64,000 nucleotides of DNA from Lichenicoccus sp963693035. GTDB taxonomy: Bacteria > Pseudomonadota > Alphaproteobacteria > Acetobacterales > Acetobacteraceae. Of this stretch, positions 16,748-24,443 are shown one piece after another (positions within the stretch are counted from its first letter, which is position 1; every line of letters begins with the position of its first letter). The notes under the pieces were generated by a model that saw only the letters and a list, made by a program, of their open reading frames with translations, ran no database searches and was not told the origin of the DNA. The stretch is from assembly GCA_963693035.2 (NCBI GenBank), contig CAXMMQ010000006.1:186001-250000 (forward strand), written 5' to 3'. The position numbers and the translations under genes are program-made.

Positions 16748-16853
16748 CTAGAGCATGATCCGATCGATCATGCTCCGCTTGTCGTTTGATAGAGCAGCTT
16801 TATCCGACAGTTGGCATCGCGCAGCGATTCCAAGTGATCGGATGCTACTCTAG
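16748..16853. repeat. Dispersed palindromic element, copy 1 (~106 bp)
   Basis: This intergenic element begins CTAGAGCATGATCCGATC and ends GATGCTACTCTAG; its ends are imperfect inverted repeats. Inside, GATCCGATCGATC and the pairs CTTGTCG / TCCGACA and TTGGCATCGC / GCGATTCCAA give stable hairpins. A second copy in the opposite orientation lies at 20815-20920 with about 93-95% identity by eye. The outer 3 bases provide the stop codon of fliE. The termini resemble the AGAGCATGATC palindromes scattered through Rhizobiales and relatives. No transposase is nearby. Confidence 0.9.
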
Positions 16854-17188
16854 ATCTGCATCTTCATGACGTCCTGGTAGGCCTGCACCACGCGGTCACG
16901 GATCGCCACCGTCGATTGCAGCGCGAGCTGCGCGCGCGACACCGCGGTCACGACGTCGGTGACGCTGGCCTCGCCGGCGATGCCCTGCGCGGATTTGAGG
17001 TCCGCCTCGTGGCCGCTCTCCACCACCTGGTGCATGGCCTGCTCGAGCGTCGCCCCGAAGCCCGACAGGTCGGACGTCGAATTCCCATCATCCGTGCCGT
17101 CGACACCGGTAGACGAGACGCCGCCCTGGACCCGTGCATAGGCGTTGACCGCACTCGACGCACTGACCGAGAACGGATCGCCGCTCAT
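16850..17188 (-). CDS. fliE: Flagellar hook-basal body complex protein FliE
   Basis: A 112-residue protein with a poorly conserved Ser/Gly-rich N-terminus and the FliE C-terminal helices (ASVTDVVTAVSRAQLALQST, then VVQAYQDVMKMQI). FliE links the MS ring to the rod. Its start overlaps flgC's stop by 4 bases. The TAG stop (16850-16852) lies inside the end of repeat copy 1, so the element was probably inserted at the 3' end of the gene. Confidence 0.92.
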   Translation of the reverse strand: MSGDPFSVSASSAVNAYARVQGGVSSTGVDGTDDGNSTSDLSGFGATLEQAMHQVVESGHEADLKSAQGIAGEASVTDVVTAVSRAQLALQSTVAIRDRVVQAYQDVMKMQI

Positions 17189-17592
17189 TTGAGCATGTCG
17201 ATCATGCGCGTCAGCATCGAGCGCGTTACCTGCATGACATTGAGGTTGGCACTGTAAGACTGCTCCGCCTCACGCATGTCCATCAGTTCAACGAAGCTGT
17301 TCACGTTCGGCATCTTGACGTAGCCCTCCGCATTCGCCGCCGGATGCGACGGATCGTATTTCATCGTGAAGTCGCTCATATCCTTGCCGATCCGCTTGAC
17401 CGTCACCGTCGACACGCCCACCGCCGGATCGAGCGCCTCGGCGAACGTCACCGTCTTGCGACGATAGGGATCGGCACCCGGCTTGGAGCCGGTGGTGTCC
17501 TGGTTGGCGAGGTTCTCGGCAATGACGCGCAAGCGGCTAGTCTGCGCCTCCATGCCGGCCGAGGAGATATCAAGCGCCTTGGAGATATCCAT
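17185..17592 (-). CDS. flgC: Flagellar basal-body rod protein FlgC
   Basis: The 135-residue rod protein has the N-terminal rod motif (SSAGMEAQTSRLRVIAENLA, NQDTTG), YRRKTV, a middle segment GYVKMPNVNSFVELMDMREA and the C-terminal helix ending LTRMIDML. It is a component of the proximal rod. It lies 8 bases after flgB and overlaps fliE. Confidence 0.95.
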   Translation of the reverse strand: MDISKALDISSAGMEAQTSRLRVIAENLANQDTTGSKPGADPYRRKTVTFAEALDPAVGVSTVTVKRIGKDMSDFTMKYDPSHPAANAEGYVKMPNVNSFVELMDMREAEQSYSANLNVMQVTRSMLTRMIDMLK

Positions 17593-17600
17593 CAGCCGCC

Positions 17601-17981
17601 TCAGCCTTTGCCGAGGGCTGTCGAGAACATCGCCATGTACTTGCTGTAGATGTTGGTCACGAGACGCTGCTGGTTGTCGGTCTCCGCGACCTTGGTCATC
17701 TCGTCCTCGACCGAGACCCGGTTGCCGTCCGGCGAGCGTTCGTGGCCTGGCACCTTGACGCTGCCGCCATCATTGTCGGTTCCGGGTAGATGCATCGCGT
17801 TGGTCTGCACCGGTGTCACCATGAACGACGACAGCGCCGCGGAGAACGGACGCTCGTCGCTCGGCTGGAAGTTGGGTGTGTTGGCATTGGCGACATTGCG
17901 CGCCAGGACGCGCTGTCGATCCTCCAGCCAGCCGAGCTTGCGCTCCGCCAGCGAGAACAGGTCGTTCGAGCCGGTTTGCAT
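17601..17981 (-). CDS. flgB: Flagellar basal-body rod protein FlgB
   Basis: A 126-residue rod protein: LGWLEDRQRVLARNVANANT, TPNFQPSD, and the C-terminal helix VTNIYSKYMAMFSTALGKG. It begins the flgB-flgC-fliE-fliQ-fliR-flhB unit and is divergent from the fliO-fliP genes; the shared 170-base region holds the promoters of both. Confidence 0.94.
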   Translation of the reverse strand: MQTGSNDLFSLAERKLGWLEDRQRVLARNVANANTPNFQPSDERPFSAALSSFMVTPVQTNAMHLPGTDNDGGSVKVPGHERSPDGNRVSVEDEMTKVAETDNQQRLVTNIYSKYMAMFSTALGKG

Positions 17982-18151
17982 GCCGTACCACCTTTCGCCA
18001 ACGTGGTAACTTTGCAGGAATGTCCTTAGAAAGCGTTAACAGCCTGACATTCCGGCCAAGACGGTTCGTTCTCGCAATGTCGGCGTCGATGTGGCAGCCT
18101 CCTCCCATGTACTCCAACCATCCGCCCGGACGCCCCGGAGGCGATGCCGGC

Positions 18152-18439
18152 ATGACGCTGCGCGACCTCGAAGCGCTCGCGAAGGGTGTTGTCTCCACAT
18201 TGCAGGTCAGCCAGGCCCTGCTGATGGCCGGCCGCCAGATCTGCCTGAGTGGACTCGAGATCCAGGTCCAGGACGTGTGCTCCCGCGCTGCCTCGGTTGC
18301 CTCGGCCTCTTTGCTTGCCTCCAGCGAGCGCGCCTCGATGCGGCTCATCCTGCTGGCGCTGCGAAGCGAGATCGATACGGTGACAGCGCTGCTGCAGGCG
18401 CAGGAGGCCACCGGTCCATGTCCGTCCATGACCTCCTGA
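18152..18439 (+). CDS. Unrecognised small protein between flgB and fliO
   Basis: A helical 95-residue protein (MTLRDLEALAKGVVSTLQ, then a GLEIQVQDVCSRAASVASAS stretch and a final helix LRSEIDTVTALLQAQE) with no signal or clear membrane segment. The ATG at 18152 has GGAGG ten bases upstream; another ATG at 18107 would add 15 Pro/Gly-rich residues. Its end overlaps the start of fliO by 22 bases, so the two are translationally coupled. Context suggests a role in flagellar assembly; I do not recognise the family. Confidence 0.6.
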   Translation: MTLRDLEALAKGVVSTLQVSQALLMAGRQICLSGLEIQVQDVCSRAASVASASLLASSERASMRLILLALRSEIDTVTALLQAQEATGPCPSMTS

Positions 18440-18702
18440 CGATCGGCGCCGGGCTCGCCGCGGTCATCGTCATGATCCTGCTGGCCCGCTACGGCACCCG
18501 GTTCACCGGGCTGTTGCCGAAGCCCGGCCAGAAACAGACGGTGCTGTCGATCCGGGCCTCGCTGTCGATCGATCCGCGACGCCGGCTCAACCTGATCGAT
18601 TGCGACGGACGCCGGCTGCTGCTGCTGACCGGGGGCACGACCGACCTCATGCTCGGCTGGCTGCCCCAGGATGAGCGACCGGACCCTGGCTCGCAGCGAT
18701 GA
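18418..18702 (+). CDS. fliO: Flagellar biosynthesis protein FliO
   Basis: A 94-residue protein with one membrane helix near the N-terminus (LLTIGAGLAAVIVMILLARY) and the cytoplasmic FliO core (ASLSIDPRRRLNLIDCDGRR, LLLLTGG). FliO helps assemble the FliP ring. It begins at ATG 18418 inside the preceding gene and lies 26 bases before fliP. Confidence 0.85.
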   Translation: MSVHDLLTIGAGLAAVIVMILLARYGTRFTGLLPKPGQKQTVLSIRASLSIDPRRRLNLIDCDGRRLLLLTGGTTDLMLGWLPQDERPDPGSQR

Positions 18703-18728
18703 CCGGGCGCGCCGGCCGAGGATGCGCC

Positions 18729-19466
18729 ATGACCGGCGGGGCCATCCTGTTCCTGGCGCTGCTGGTCCTGCCGACGGTGCCGGCCGCCGCCCAGTCGGTC
18801 AGCATCGATCTCGGGCAGGCAGGTGCGTCGGGCGCCACCGGCCGGTTGTTCCAGCTCACCGCCGTCATCACGCTGTTGTCGCTGGCACCCAGCCTGCTGG
18901 TGATGGTGACCGCCTTCACCCGCATCGTGATCGTGCTGTCGCTGCTGCGAGGCGCCCTCGGCGCGCAGGGCACTCCGCCCAATCCGGTGATCATCGGCCT
19001 TGCCTTGTTCCTAACCTTCTTCGTCATGCAGCCGACCTTCGAGCATGCCTGGTCCGACGGCGTGGCACCAATGCTCGCCGGGAAGCTGAGCGAGATCGAC
19101 GGCGCCAGGTCCGCCGCCGAGCCGTTCCGCCACTTCATGCTGCTCAACGTCCGGCCGCCCGACCTGACCCTGTTCCTCGATATCGCCAAGCTGCCGCCGC
19201 CGCCAACCGCGACCGATACCCCTTGGCGCGCCCTGGTGCCGGCCTTCATGATCGGCGAACTGCGGCGTGGCTTCGAGATGGGCTTCCTGCTCTACATGCC
19301 GTTCCTGGTGATCGACATCGTGGTCTCGAGCGTGCTCATGAGCCTCGGCATGATGATGCTGCCGCCGAGTGCCATCTCGTTGCCGTTCAAGCTGATCTTC
19401 TTCGTGCTGATCGATGGCTGGCACATGATCGCCGGAAGCCTGGTGCAGAGCTTCAACACCGGCTGA
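18729..19466 (+). CDS. fliP: Flagellar biosynthetic protein FliP
   Basis: The 245-residue export-gate protein has a cleavable signal (ILFLALLVLPTVPAAAQS), TAFTRIVIVLSLLRGALG, the FliP landmarks IGLALFLTFFVMQPTF and PAFMIGELRRGFEMGFLLYM, and the end PFKLIFFVLIDGWHMIAGSL. ATG 18729 is preferred for GAGG eight bases upstream. FliP, FliQ and FliR form the core export gate; here fliP is split from fliQR and lies on the other strand. Confidence 0.95.
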   Translation: MTGGAILFLALLVLPTVPAAAQSVSIDLGQAGASGATGRLFQLTAVITLLSLAPSLLVMVTAFTRIVIVLSLLRGALGAQGTPPNPVIIGLALFLTFFVMQPTFEHAWSDGVAPMLAGKLSEIDGARSAAEPFRHFMLLNVRPPDLTLFLDIAKLPPPPTATDTPWRALVPAFMIGELRRGFEMGFLLYMPFLVIDIVVSSVLMSLGMMMLPPSAISLPFKLIFFVLIDGWHMIAGSLVQSFNTG

Positions 19467-19529
19467 AATCCCGCGGCAAGAACCGCGCGCTGCCGACGGC
19501 GTTCATTCAGGGACGATAGGAGACGCCCG

Positions 19530-19811
19530 ATGAAACAGCCCCACACCGAGGACGCGGTCGAACACAGCGACGGCGAGCAGGACACCGGCAACCACAAGAA
19601 GCAGGATGCCGCCGACGCAAAGGGCGCCGACCGGTTCGGAGGCACACGCGCAGGCAGCGGCAACGTCGAAGGCGCGCCAGCCAGGGACAACTTGCAATCC
19701 GGCCCGGATGTCGAGCGCGCCCGGTCGATCGACCAGGGCGCCGACAACGACGTGACCGGCGACGATCATGCCGAGCGCGCGCCGGAACGCGACGAGCGCG
19801 GCCGCCACTAA
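19530..19811 (+). CDS. Small hydrophilic, probably disordered protein (93 aa)
   Basis: Almost entirely Asp, Glu, Gly, Asn, Arg, Gln and His, without a hydrophobic stretch, so probably unstructured in solution; the composition resembles stress- or desiccation-related hydrophilins, but no motif proves it. AGGAG is 9 bases before the ATG, which supports translation. It is convergent with speE, with 4 bases between the stops. Unrecognised. Confidence 0.6.
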   Translation: MKQPHTEDAVEHSDGEQDTGNHKKQDAADAKGADRFGGTRAGSGNVEGAPARDNLQSGPDVERARSIDQGADNDVTGDDHAERAPERDERGRH

Positions 19812-19815
19812 CCGG

Positions 19816-20682
19816 TCATCGCCCGGGAAGGCACTCCGCGATGTAGGGCGGCAGCACGAAGGCGGCGGCGTGCAGTTCGGGCGACCAGTATCGCGTCGTC
19901 CTAAGAATGCCGGCCTGCGCCGCGCGCTGCCGTATCGTCTGCACGTCGAGCGTCAGGCCCTGCGCATTGGAGGCGAGGCCCAGCGTCATGAAACCGCCTA
20001 CATAGGTCGGCACCGCCGCGACATACGCCGTCACATGCGGGAAGAAGCGGGCACGCCGGAGGCTGGTCTCGCGCAATTCGTCGGACTGCATGAACGGCAC
20101 GCCGCACTGGTTGACGATGATGCCGTCACCGCTCAGCACCCGGGCACAGTTGCGGTAGAATTCGTCGGCAAACAGCACCTCGCCGACGCCGACGGGATCG
20201 GTGCTGTCGACGATGATGACGTCGAAGCTGGCGGCCGGGGCGCGGACCACGTAGTCGATACCGTCCCCGATGAGAACCTCGGCACGCGCGTCATCCCAGG
20301 CCATGCCCGCGATGGCCGGGAGAAACTCCTTTGACAGCCTGACGACCTCGCCATCGATCTCGACCATCACCGCCCGTTGCACCGTGCGGTGCTGCAGCAC
20401 CCGGCGCAGGACGCCACCATCGCCGGCTCCGATGATGAGCACGTTGCGCGGTTCGGCATGGGCAAGCAGTGGAACGTGGGTCAGCATCTCCTGATAGACG
20501 AACTCGTCGGCCTCGGTGATCTGGATCACGCCGTCGAGCACCAGGACACGGCCGTGCGTCTCGCTTTCGAAGACGACAATGTCCTGGAAGTCGCTCCTGA
20601 TGCGGGCAAGTTCGCGCACGACCCGGAAACGCTGGCCCCATGCCGGGTAGAGCGTCTCGTTGATCCAGGCTTCATCCGACAT
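19816..20682 (-). CDS. speE: Polyamine aminopropyltransferase (spermidine synthase)
   Basis: The 288-residue enzyme shows the spermidine synthase series: DIVVFESETHGRVLVLDGVI, EFVYQEMLTHVPLLAH, the nucleotide loop GAGDGG at 85-90, VEIDGEVV, and DVIIVDSTDPVGVGEVLF with the catalytic Asp. It transfers the aminopropyl group of decarboxylated S-adenosylmethionine to putrescine. Decarboxylated SAM comes from speD just upstream, but a terminator lies between them, so speE probably has its own promoter; GAGG precedes the start. Confidence 0.95.
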   Translation of the reverse strand: MSDEAWINETLYPAWGQRFRVVRELARIRSDFQDIVVFESETHGRVLVLDGVIQITEADEFVYQEMLTHVPLLAHAEPRNVLIIGAGDGGVLRRVLQHRTVQRAVMVEIDGEVVRLSKEFLPAIAGMAWDDARAEVLIGDGIDYVVRAPAASFDVIIVDSTDPVGVGEVLFADEFYRNCARVLSGDGIIVNQCGVPFMQSDELRETSLRRARFFPHVTAYVAAVPTYVGGFMTLGLASNAQGLTLDVQTIRQRAAQAGILRTTRYWSPELHAAAFVLPPYIAECLPGR

Positions 20683-20759
20683 GATAATAATCCTCGCGCA
20701 CCATGACCTTCCGGTCGTTCCAGACCGCTTCGTCCTGCCGAGCTGCAGGAGAATTGCAA

Positions 20760-20784
20760 GAAAAAGGCCGGGATCTTCCCGGCC
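20760..20784 (-). terminator. Rho-independent terminator after speD
   Basis: An 8-bp perfect stem (GGCCGGGA with TCCCGGCC) with a 3-base loop is followed on the minus strand by five U residues. It lies about 130 bases after the speD stop, beyond repeat copy 2, and about 80 bases before the speE start. This is the clearest intrinsic terminator in the window. Confidence 0.85.
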
Positions 20785-20814
20785 CTGTTCCTCGTCGCGG
20801 CATCGCGGGCGCCG

Positions 20815-20920
20815 CTAGAGCAGCATCCGAGCACTTGGAATCGCTGCGCGATGCCAAGTGTCGGATAAAGCTGCTCTATTAAACGACAAGCGGAGCATGA
20901 TCGATCAGATCATGCTTTAG
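20815..20920. repeat. Dispersed palindromic element, copy 2 (~106 bp, inverted relative to copy 1)
   Basis: In reverse complement this reads CTAAAGCATGATCTGATC at one end and GGATGCTGCTCTAG at the other, matching copy 1 at 16748-16853 at nearly every position. Differences are scattered single bases, including TTAATAGAG for TTGATAGAG-type changes, so the copies are not recent. The outer bases TTA form the stop codon of speD. It therefore sits in the speD transcript, just before the terminator. Confidence 0.9.
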
Positions 20921-21378
20921 AAAACGCGGCCACGCCTCTGCTCGTCGAGATCAATCCGCTCGGCCTGGAAAGTCCGTTGCAGTACCGGAATGGCGAGGTG
21001 CGGGTCGCATTCGCCGCACATGAAAATGTCCACCGCGGCAAATCCACGCTCGGGCCAGGTATGGATAGAGATATGGCTCTCGGCCAAAACCACCACGCCC
21101 GAAACCCCGCCGTTCGGCGAGAAGTGGTGGAAGTGACTGTGCAGGATCGTGGCACCTGCAGTCACCGCGGCCTCGCACAATGTCCGGTCGATCACCGCCG
21201 GATCACCCAGGTTCTTGGCATCCCAGAGATCGACCAGCAGATGCATGCCGGCGAACCTCATTCCGTCCTTTTCGACGAAATAGTCCTTAAAATCCGCTCC
21301 CTCGCCGGAGGAGGCAGTCGAAATCTGGTTATTGCTCGGAGAATCCGAGACCATCCCCAGTTGAGCAAGTGCGTTCAT
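20917..21378 (-). CDS. speD: S-adenosylmethionine decarboxylase proenzyme
   Basis: A 153-residue bacterial-type proenzyme with an N-terminal extension of about 40 residues normal for alphaproteobacteria, then GMHLLVDLWDA and ATILHSHFHHFSPNGGVSGV. Self-cleavage before S101 in the motif VLAESHISIHTWPE creates the pyruvoyl group; H106 and the CGECDP loop near the C-terminus belong to the active site. It supplies the aminopropyl donor for SpeE. The TAA stop lies within repeat copy 2. AGGGG precedes ATG 21378. Confidence 0.95.
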   Translation of the reverse strand: MNALAQLGMVSDSPSNNQISTASSGEGADFKDYFVEKDGMRFAGMHLLVDLWDAKNLGDPAVIDRTLCEAAVTAGATILHSHFHHFSPNGGVSGVVVLAESHISIHTWPERGFAAVDIFMCGECDPHLAIPVLQRTFQAERIDLDEQRRGRVF

Positions 21379-21532
21379 CACGTACCCCTGAACCAGTAGA
21401 CGGCCTGTTGGGCGATAACGCCCCCTTGGGCCAAGAGCGGCGGGGAATAGGTCCTCAGGACCGTGGACGCAAGGCCTTTCTGGCCTTTCCCTCCGCTTTA
21501 CCGTGCCTCTGCGGCCTGCCTCGGAGGAACAG

Positions 21533-24433
21533 CTACTGATCGAGCGACCTGACACCCGCCGCCATCTGGCGAAGGGCAGCCACTTCGCCCTTGCCCGCCG
21601 TTGCACCGATGGGAGTGCCGCCGGTGGTCAGCAAGCGGAACAGGGCCGCCTTGTCGGCATCGGCAATCCGTCCCTGCACTGCATCATGCACCTGCGCCTG
21701 GCGCCTGGCGTCACCGGCCCGGGACGCCGCCGACGCCAGGCGCAGCAGCAGGTCCTGCTGCCCGCGATCCAGCGGTCCGGTGACGGGCACCGAGCGATCC
21801 ACGAGAGCCGACAAGGCGTCTGCCGCATCCGCCCAGCTTGCAGCCGCCATGAACAGGGTTGCCTTCAGATCGAGGGCCGGCGACGAGGTCAGCTCCCTGA
21901 TCGCCGCGAGTGCCTCGCGAGTATGGCCCTGGGCCGCGAGACCGCGCGCAAGCAGCATCCGGCGCTGCTCGACGAGCGCTGGCGGCAGGTCGGCGGCGTC
22001 GGAGTCATGCAGGGCCTGCTGCGCGCCGGGCAGGTCGTTCTCCTGCAGGTCGAGGCCGGCCAGGCGGGCGCCAAGGGTCGCCTTCTCGAGACCGGGCTGT
22101 GCGGCCACCATCAGCTTGCCGACGATCGGCGCCGCTCGGTCAGGCAGGTCCAGGGCGCTCAGCCGGTCGACCAGATAGCGCGACAGGCGCTCGCCATCGA
22201 TCCCGCGCGGCACCAAATCCATGTTCGCCTCGATCACGGCGGCCTCGCTGAACGTGTCGGCGGCACTGCCATCCGCCGGCGCCGCGGCCAGGCGCTTGAG
22301 CACCTCGCCGGCACGGTCCCTGATGGCATCCTGCTCGGCGGGAAACAGCAGCGAGGCCTCGCGCAGCAGGGCGAGTGCCTTGGGCCACTGGCCGGCCTTT
22401 ATCCTGAGTTCGCTCAGCCGGTAGCGGGCGGACAGCTCGTGTCCCGCGATGCGCGCATCCATCAGATGCTTGTCGAGGATGTCCGCGGCTGCCCGGGGCG
22501 TGAGTTCTCCAGACTGCAGACGCATGGCGACGCTCTGCTCGGTCGCCAGGTCGGCGATGCGGATGTCGAGATCCGACCGCAACGCATCGAAGGCGGCACG
22601 CGCAGCCTGCGGATGGCCGCGTCGCGCGGCAAGGCGAGCCCTTGCGAACGCCAGCGACGGCTCGACAGGGAAAGCATCGACCAGTCCGGCCTGTGCATCG
22701 GTGCCCCCTTCCACCAGCGCTTCCGCCGCGATCGGCAGGAGAATGGTCGAAAGCGGCTGCGGATAGCTTTGCAGCAAGGCGAGATTGGTCGCGATCAGGC
22801 GGGCGGCTTTGGGAAGACCGGGATCCTGACGCGCCAGTCCGATGCCGTGCCAGAGAGCCACCTCCGGACTGTCGATGTAGGCCGGGTCATTCGGGCAGGT
22901 ATCCTCGTCGCTCGCCGCATCGGAAAGGCTGCCGGTTGACGGTCGCTCGAGAACGCTGGCAGCCAGGCGCACGATGCGGGTCAGCCGGACACAGGTCTGC
23001 CGCGCATCATCGGCAACCGCGACCTTGGCGAGCGTGTCGGCCTGGGTGTCGTCGCCCAGCGCGAGTGCGGCCTGGGCTGCCATCATGCGTTCGTTGAAGC
23101 GGCTGCCGGCGGGTGCCGCGGCGGCGGCGGCGAGTGCCTCCTTGGAGCGGCGGTAAAGCGTCTCCCGCGTCCCCCGCCGCAGGGAAAGAATGCGTGTATC
23201 GCTGCTTTCCGCCCGTGTCTGCGCATCCTGGCCTTCGACAGGCAGCACGAGCGACTGCGGGTCCAGGCCGGACAGCAGGAAGGCGCTTCGTGTCGGCCGC
23301 ATCTCGATCCGATCGGAAAGCGGGACGATCACGATGCCAAGCGAGGTCTCCTCGATGATGTAGGCGTGGCCGCGCCGACTGCGGTCGAACGCCTCGACCC
23401 CGGTGCGCAGCGTGCCGACCAGCAGGTTCTCGCCACTGCCGGGATCCGGGACGACCACGGTGCGTCCGGGTGCCGCGACCGGGAGCCGCAGGTCCAACTT
23501 GTCGAGGACGGGCTCGATCGCTGTCGAAGTGCGGGTACTGCCCGTATCCTGCACAAGCCAGCCGGCTGCCACGCGCTGCAGACGAAACTGCCTGGCATTG
23601 TGCCCAGGCAGGGTAAGCATCGTCGCCTCGGGCAGCAACCGGATCGTTGATCCGGCGGCGATCGGCTCCTGCCGGACGTCCGACAGGTCCAGCGACCGTG
23701 CGGCGTCGAACACGATCAGCGTATCGGCGCCACGGGTAAAGGCCGCGGCCCCTACCCCCTTCTCGAACGGCAGCAGCAGGCCGCGCCCCTTGACGGCGCC
23801 TTCCGGAGCGTCGGCCATGCTCGCAAGCAGGGTGATCGGACCAATGACGCCAGCTGCGGCAACGGGAAGCGGGAACCTGCTGGGCGCCGGCGGACCCGGT
23901 GCCGGCGGCGTCGGTTCAGCCGGCACGGTGGGGCTGGATCGGGCTCTACTGGGGCGTTCCCCTTCGATGACCGCCACCAGCGGCACCGGCAGACCCGGCA
24001 GCACACCGGGATCACTCGCGCCAGGCTTTAAGGATGGTGCGGCTGCCGGGTCCAGTGGCTCGGCCTGGAGCACCAGATCACGGCCATTCCGGACCACACG
24101 CACGCGGCGCGTCCGGCCGACATCGAAGCTCAGGACGCTTCCCGCGATCACAACCCGGCTGACCCCGTGCGCTGCGCCGCGAGGAAGTTTCGGCAGCGTC
24201 CCTCCGCTCAGATGCAGAACGACATGGCCATTCTCCTGGGTCACCGAGAAGCCAGCGTCGGACGGCAACCTGACGGCGATGCGGCTGCTGCCGTCCTTAC
24301 CACTCAACCGGACCGGATCACTCGCCCGAGGCCACTGGTGCTGCGTCGCCGCAGCGCCACACTTCCCCGCCAGCAGCCACAGGACTAGCAGTCCGATGGC
24401 GGCTGCGGCACCGCCGGTTCCAGCACCAGACAT
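21533..24433 (-). CDS. Large exported repeat protein of the motility operon (966 aa)
   Basis: The N-terminus has a hydrophobic export segment (AAAAIGLLVLWLLAGKCGAA). Residues 40-130 form a strand-rich domain (RLSGKDGSSRIAVRLPSDAG, VVLHLSGG), reminiscent of AMIN-type domains that bind cell wall. A Pro-rich linker follows, and from about residue 430 to the end the protein is made of Ala/Leu-rich helical pairs, TPR-like, with repeated ALALGD, LAAQGH and ALAAIRELT units. It follows cheZ by 10 bases on the same strand at the end of the fliL-fliM-...-cheY-cheZ operon. I do not recognise a named family; a periplasmic scaffold for the stator or basal body is one possibility, inferred from place and export only. 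Confidence 0.65.
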   Translation of the reverse strand: MSGAGTGGAAAAIGLLVLWLLAGKCGAAATQHQWPRASDPVRLSGKDGSSRIAVRLPSDAGFSVTQENGHVVLHLSGGTLPKLPRGAAHGVSRVVIAGSVLSFDVGRTRRVRVVRNGRDLVLQAEPLDPAAAPSLKPGASDPGVLPGLPVPLVAVIEGERPSRARSSPTVPAEPTPPAPGPPAPSRFPLPVAAAGVIGPITLLASMADAPEGAVKGRGLLLPFEKGVGAAAFTRGADTLIVFDAARSLDLSDVRQEPIAAGSTIRLLPEATMLTLPGHNARQFRLQRVAAGWLVQDTGSTRTSTAIEPVLDKLDLRLPVAAPGRTVVVPDPGSGENLLVGTLRTGVEAFDRSRRGHAYIIEETSLGIVIVPLSDRIEMRPTRSAFLLSGLDPQSLVLPVEGQDAQTRAESSDTRILSLRRGTRETLYRRSKEALAAAAAAPAGSRFNERMMAAQAALALGDDTQADTLAKVAVADDARQTCVRLTRIVRLAASVLERPSTGSLSDAASDEDTCPNDPAYIDSPEVALWHGIGLARQDPGLPKAARLIATNLALLQSYPQPLSTILLPIAAEALVEGGTDAQAGLVDAFPVEPSLAFARARLAARRGHPQAARAAFDALRSDLDIRIADLATEQSVAMRLQSGELTPRAAADILDKHLMDARIAGHELSARYRLSELRIKAGQWPKALALLREASLLFPAEQDAIRDRAGEVLKRLAAAPADGSAADTFSEAAVIEANMDLVPRGIDGERLSRYLVDRLSALDLPDRAAPIVGKLMVAAQPGLEKATLGARLAGLDLQENDLPGAQQALHDSDAADLPPALVEQRRMLLARGLAAQGHTREALAAIRELTSSPALDLKATLFMAAASWADAADALSALVDRSVPVTGPLDRGQQDLLLRLASAASRAGDARRQAQVHDAVQGRIADADKAALFRLLTTGGTPIGATAGKGEVAALRQMAAGVRSLDQ

Positions 24434-24443
24434 CGACAGCAGA

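Noticed and set aside
18026..18040. CtrA-like site TTAG-N6-TTAAC between flgB and the fliO genes
   Set aside because: The known CtrA motif is TTAA-N7-TTAA; the spacer is one base short and the first half has a mismatch.
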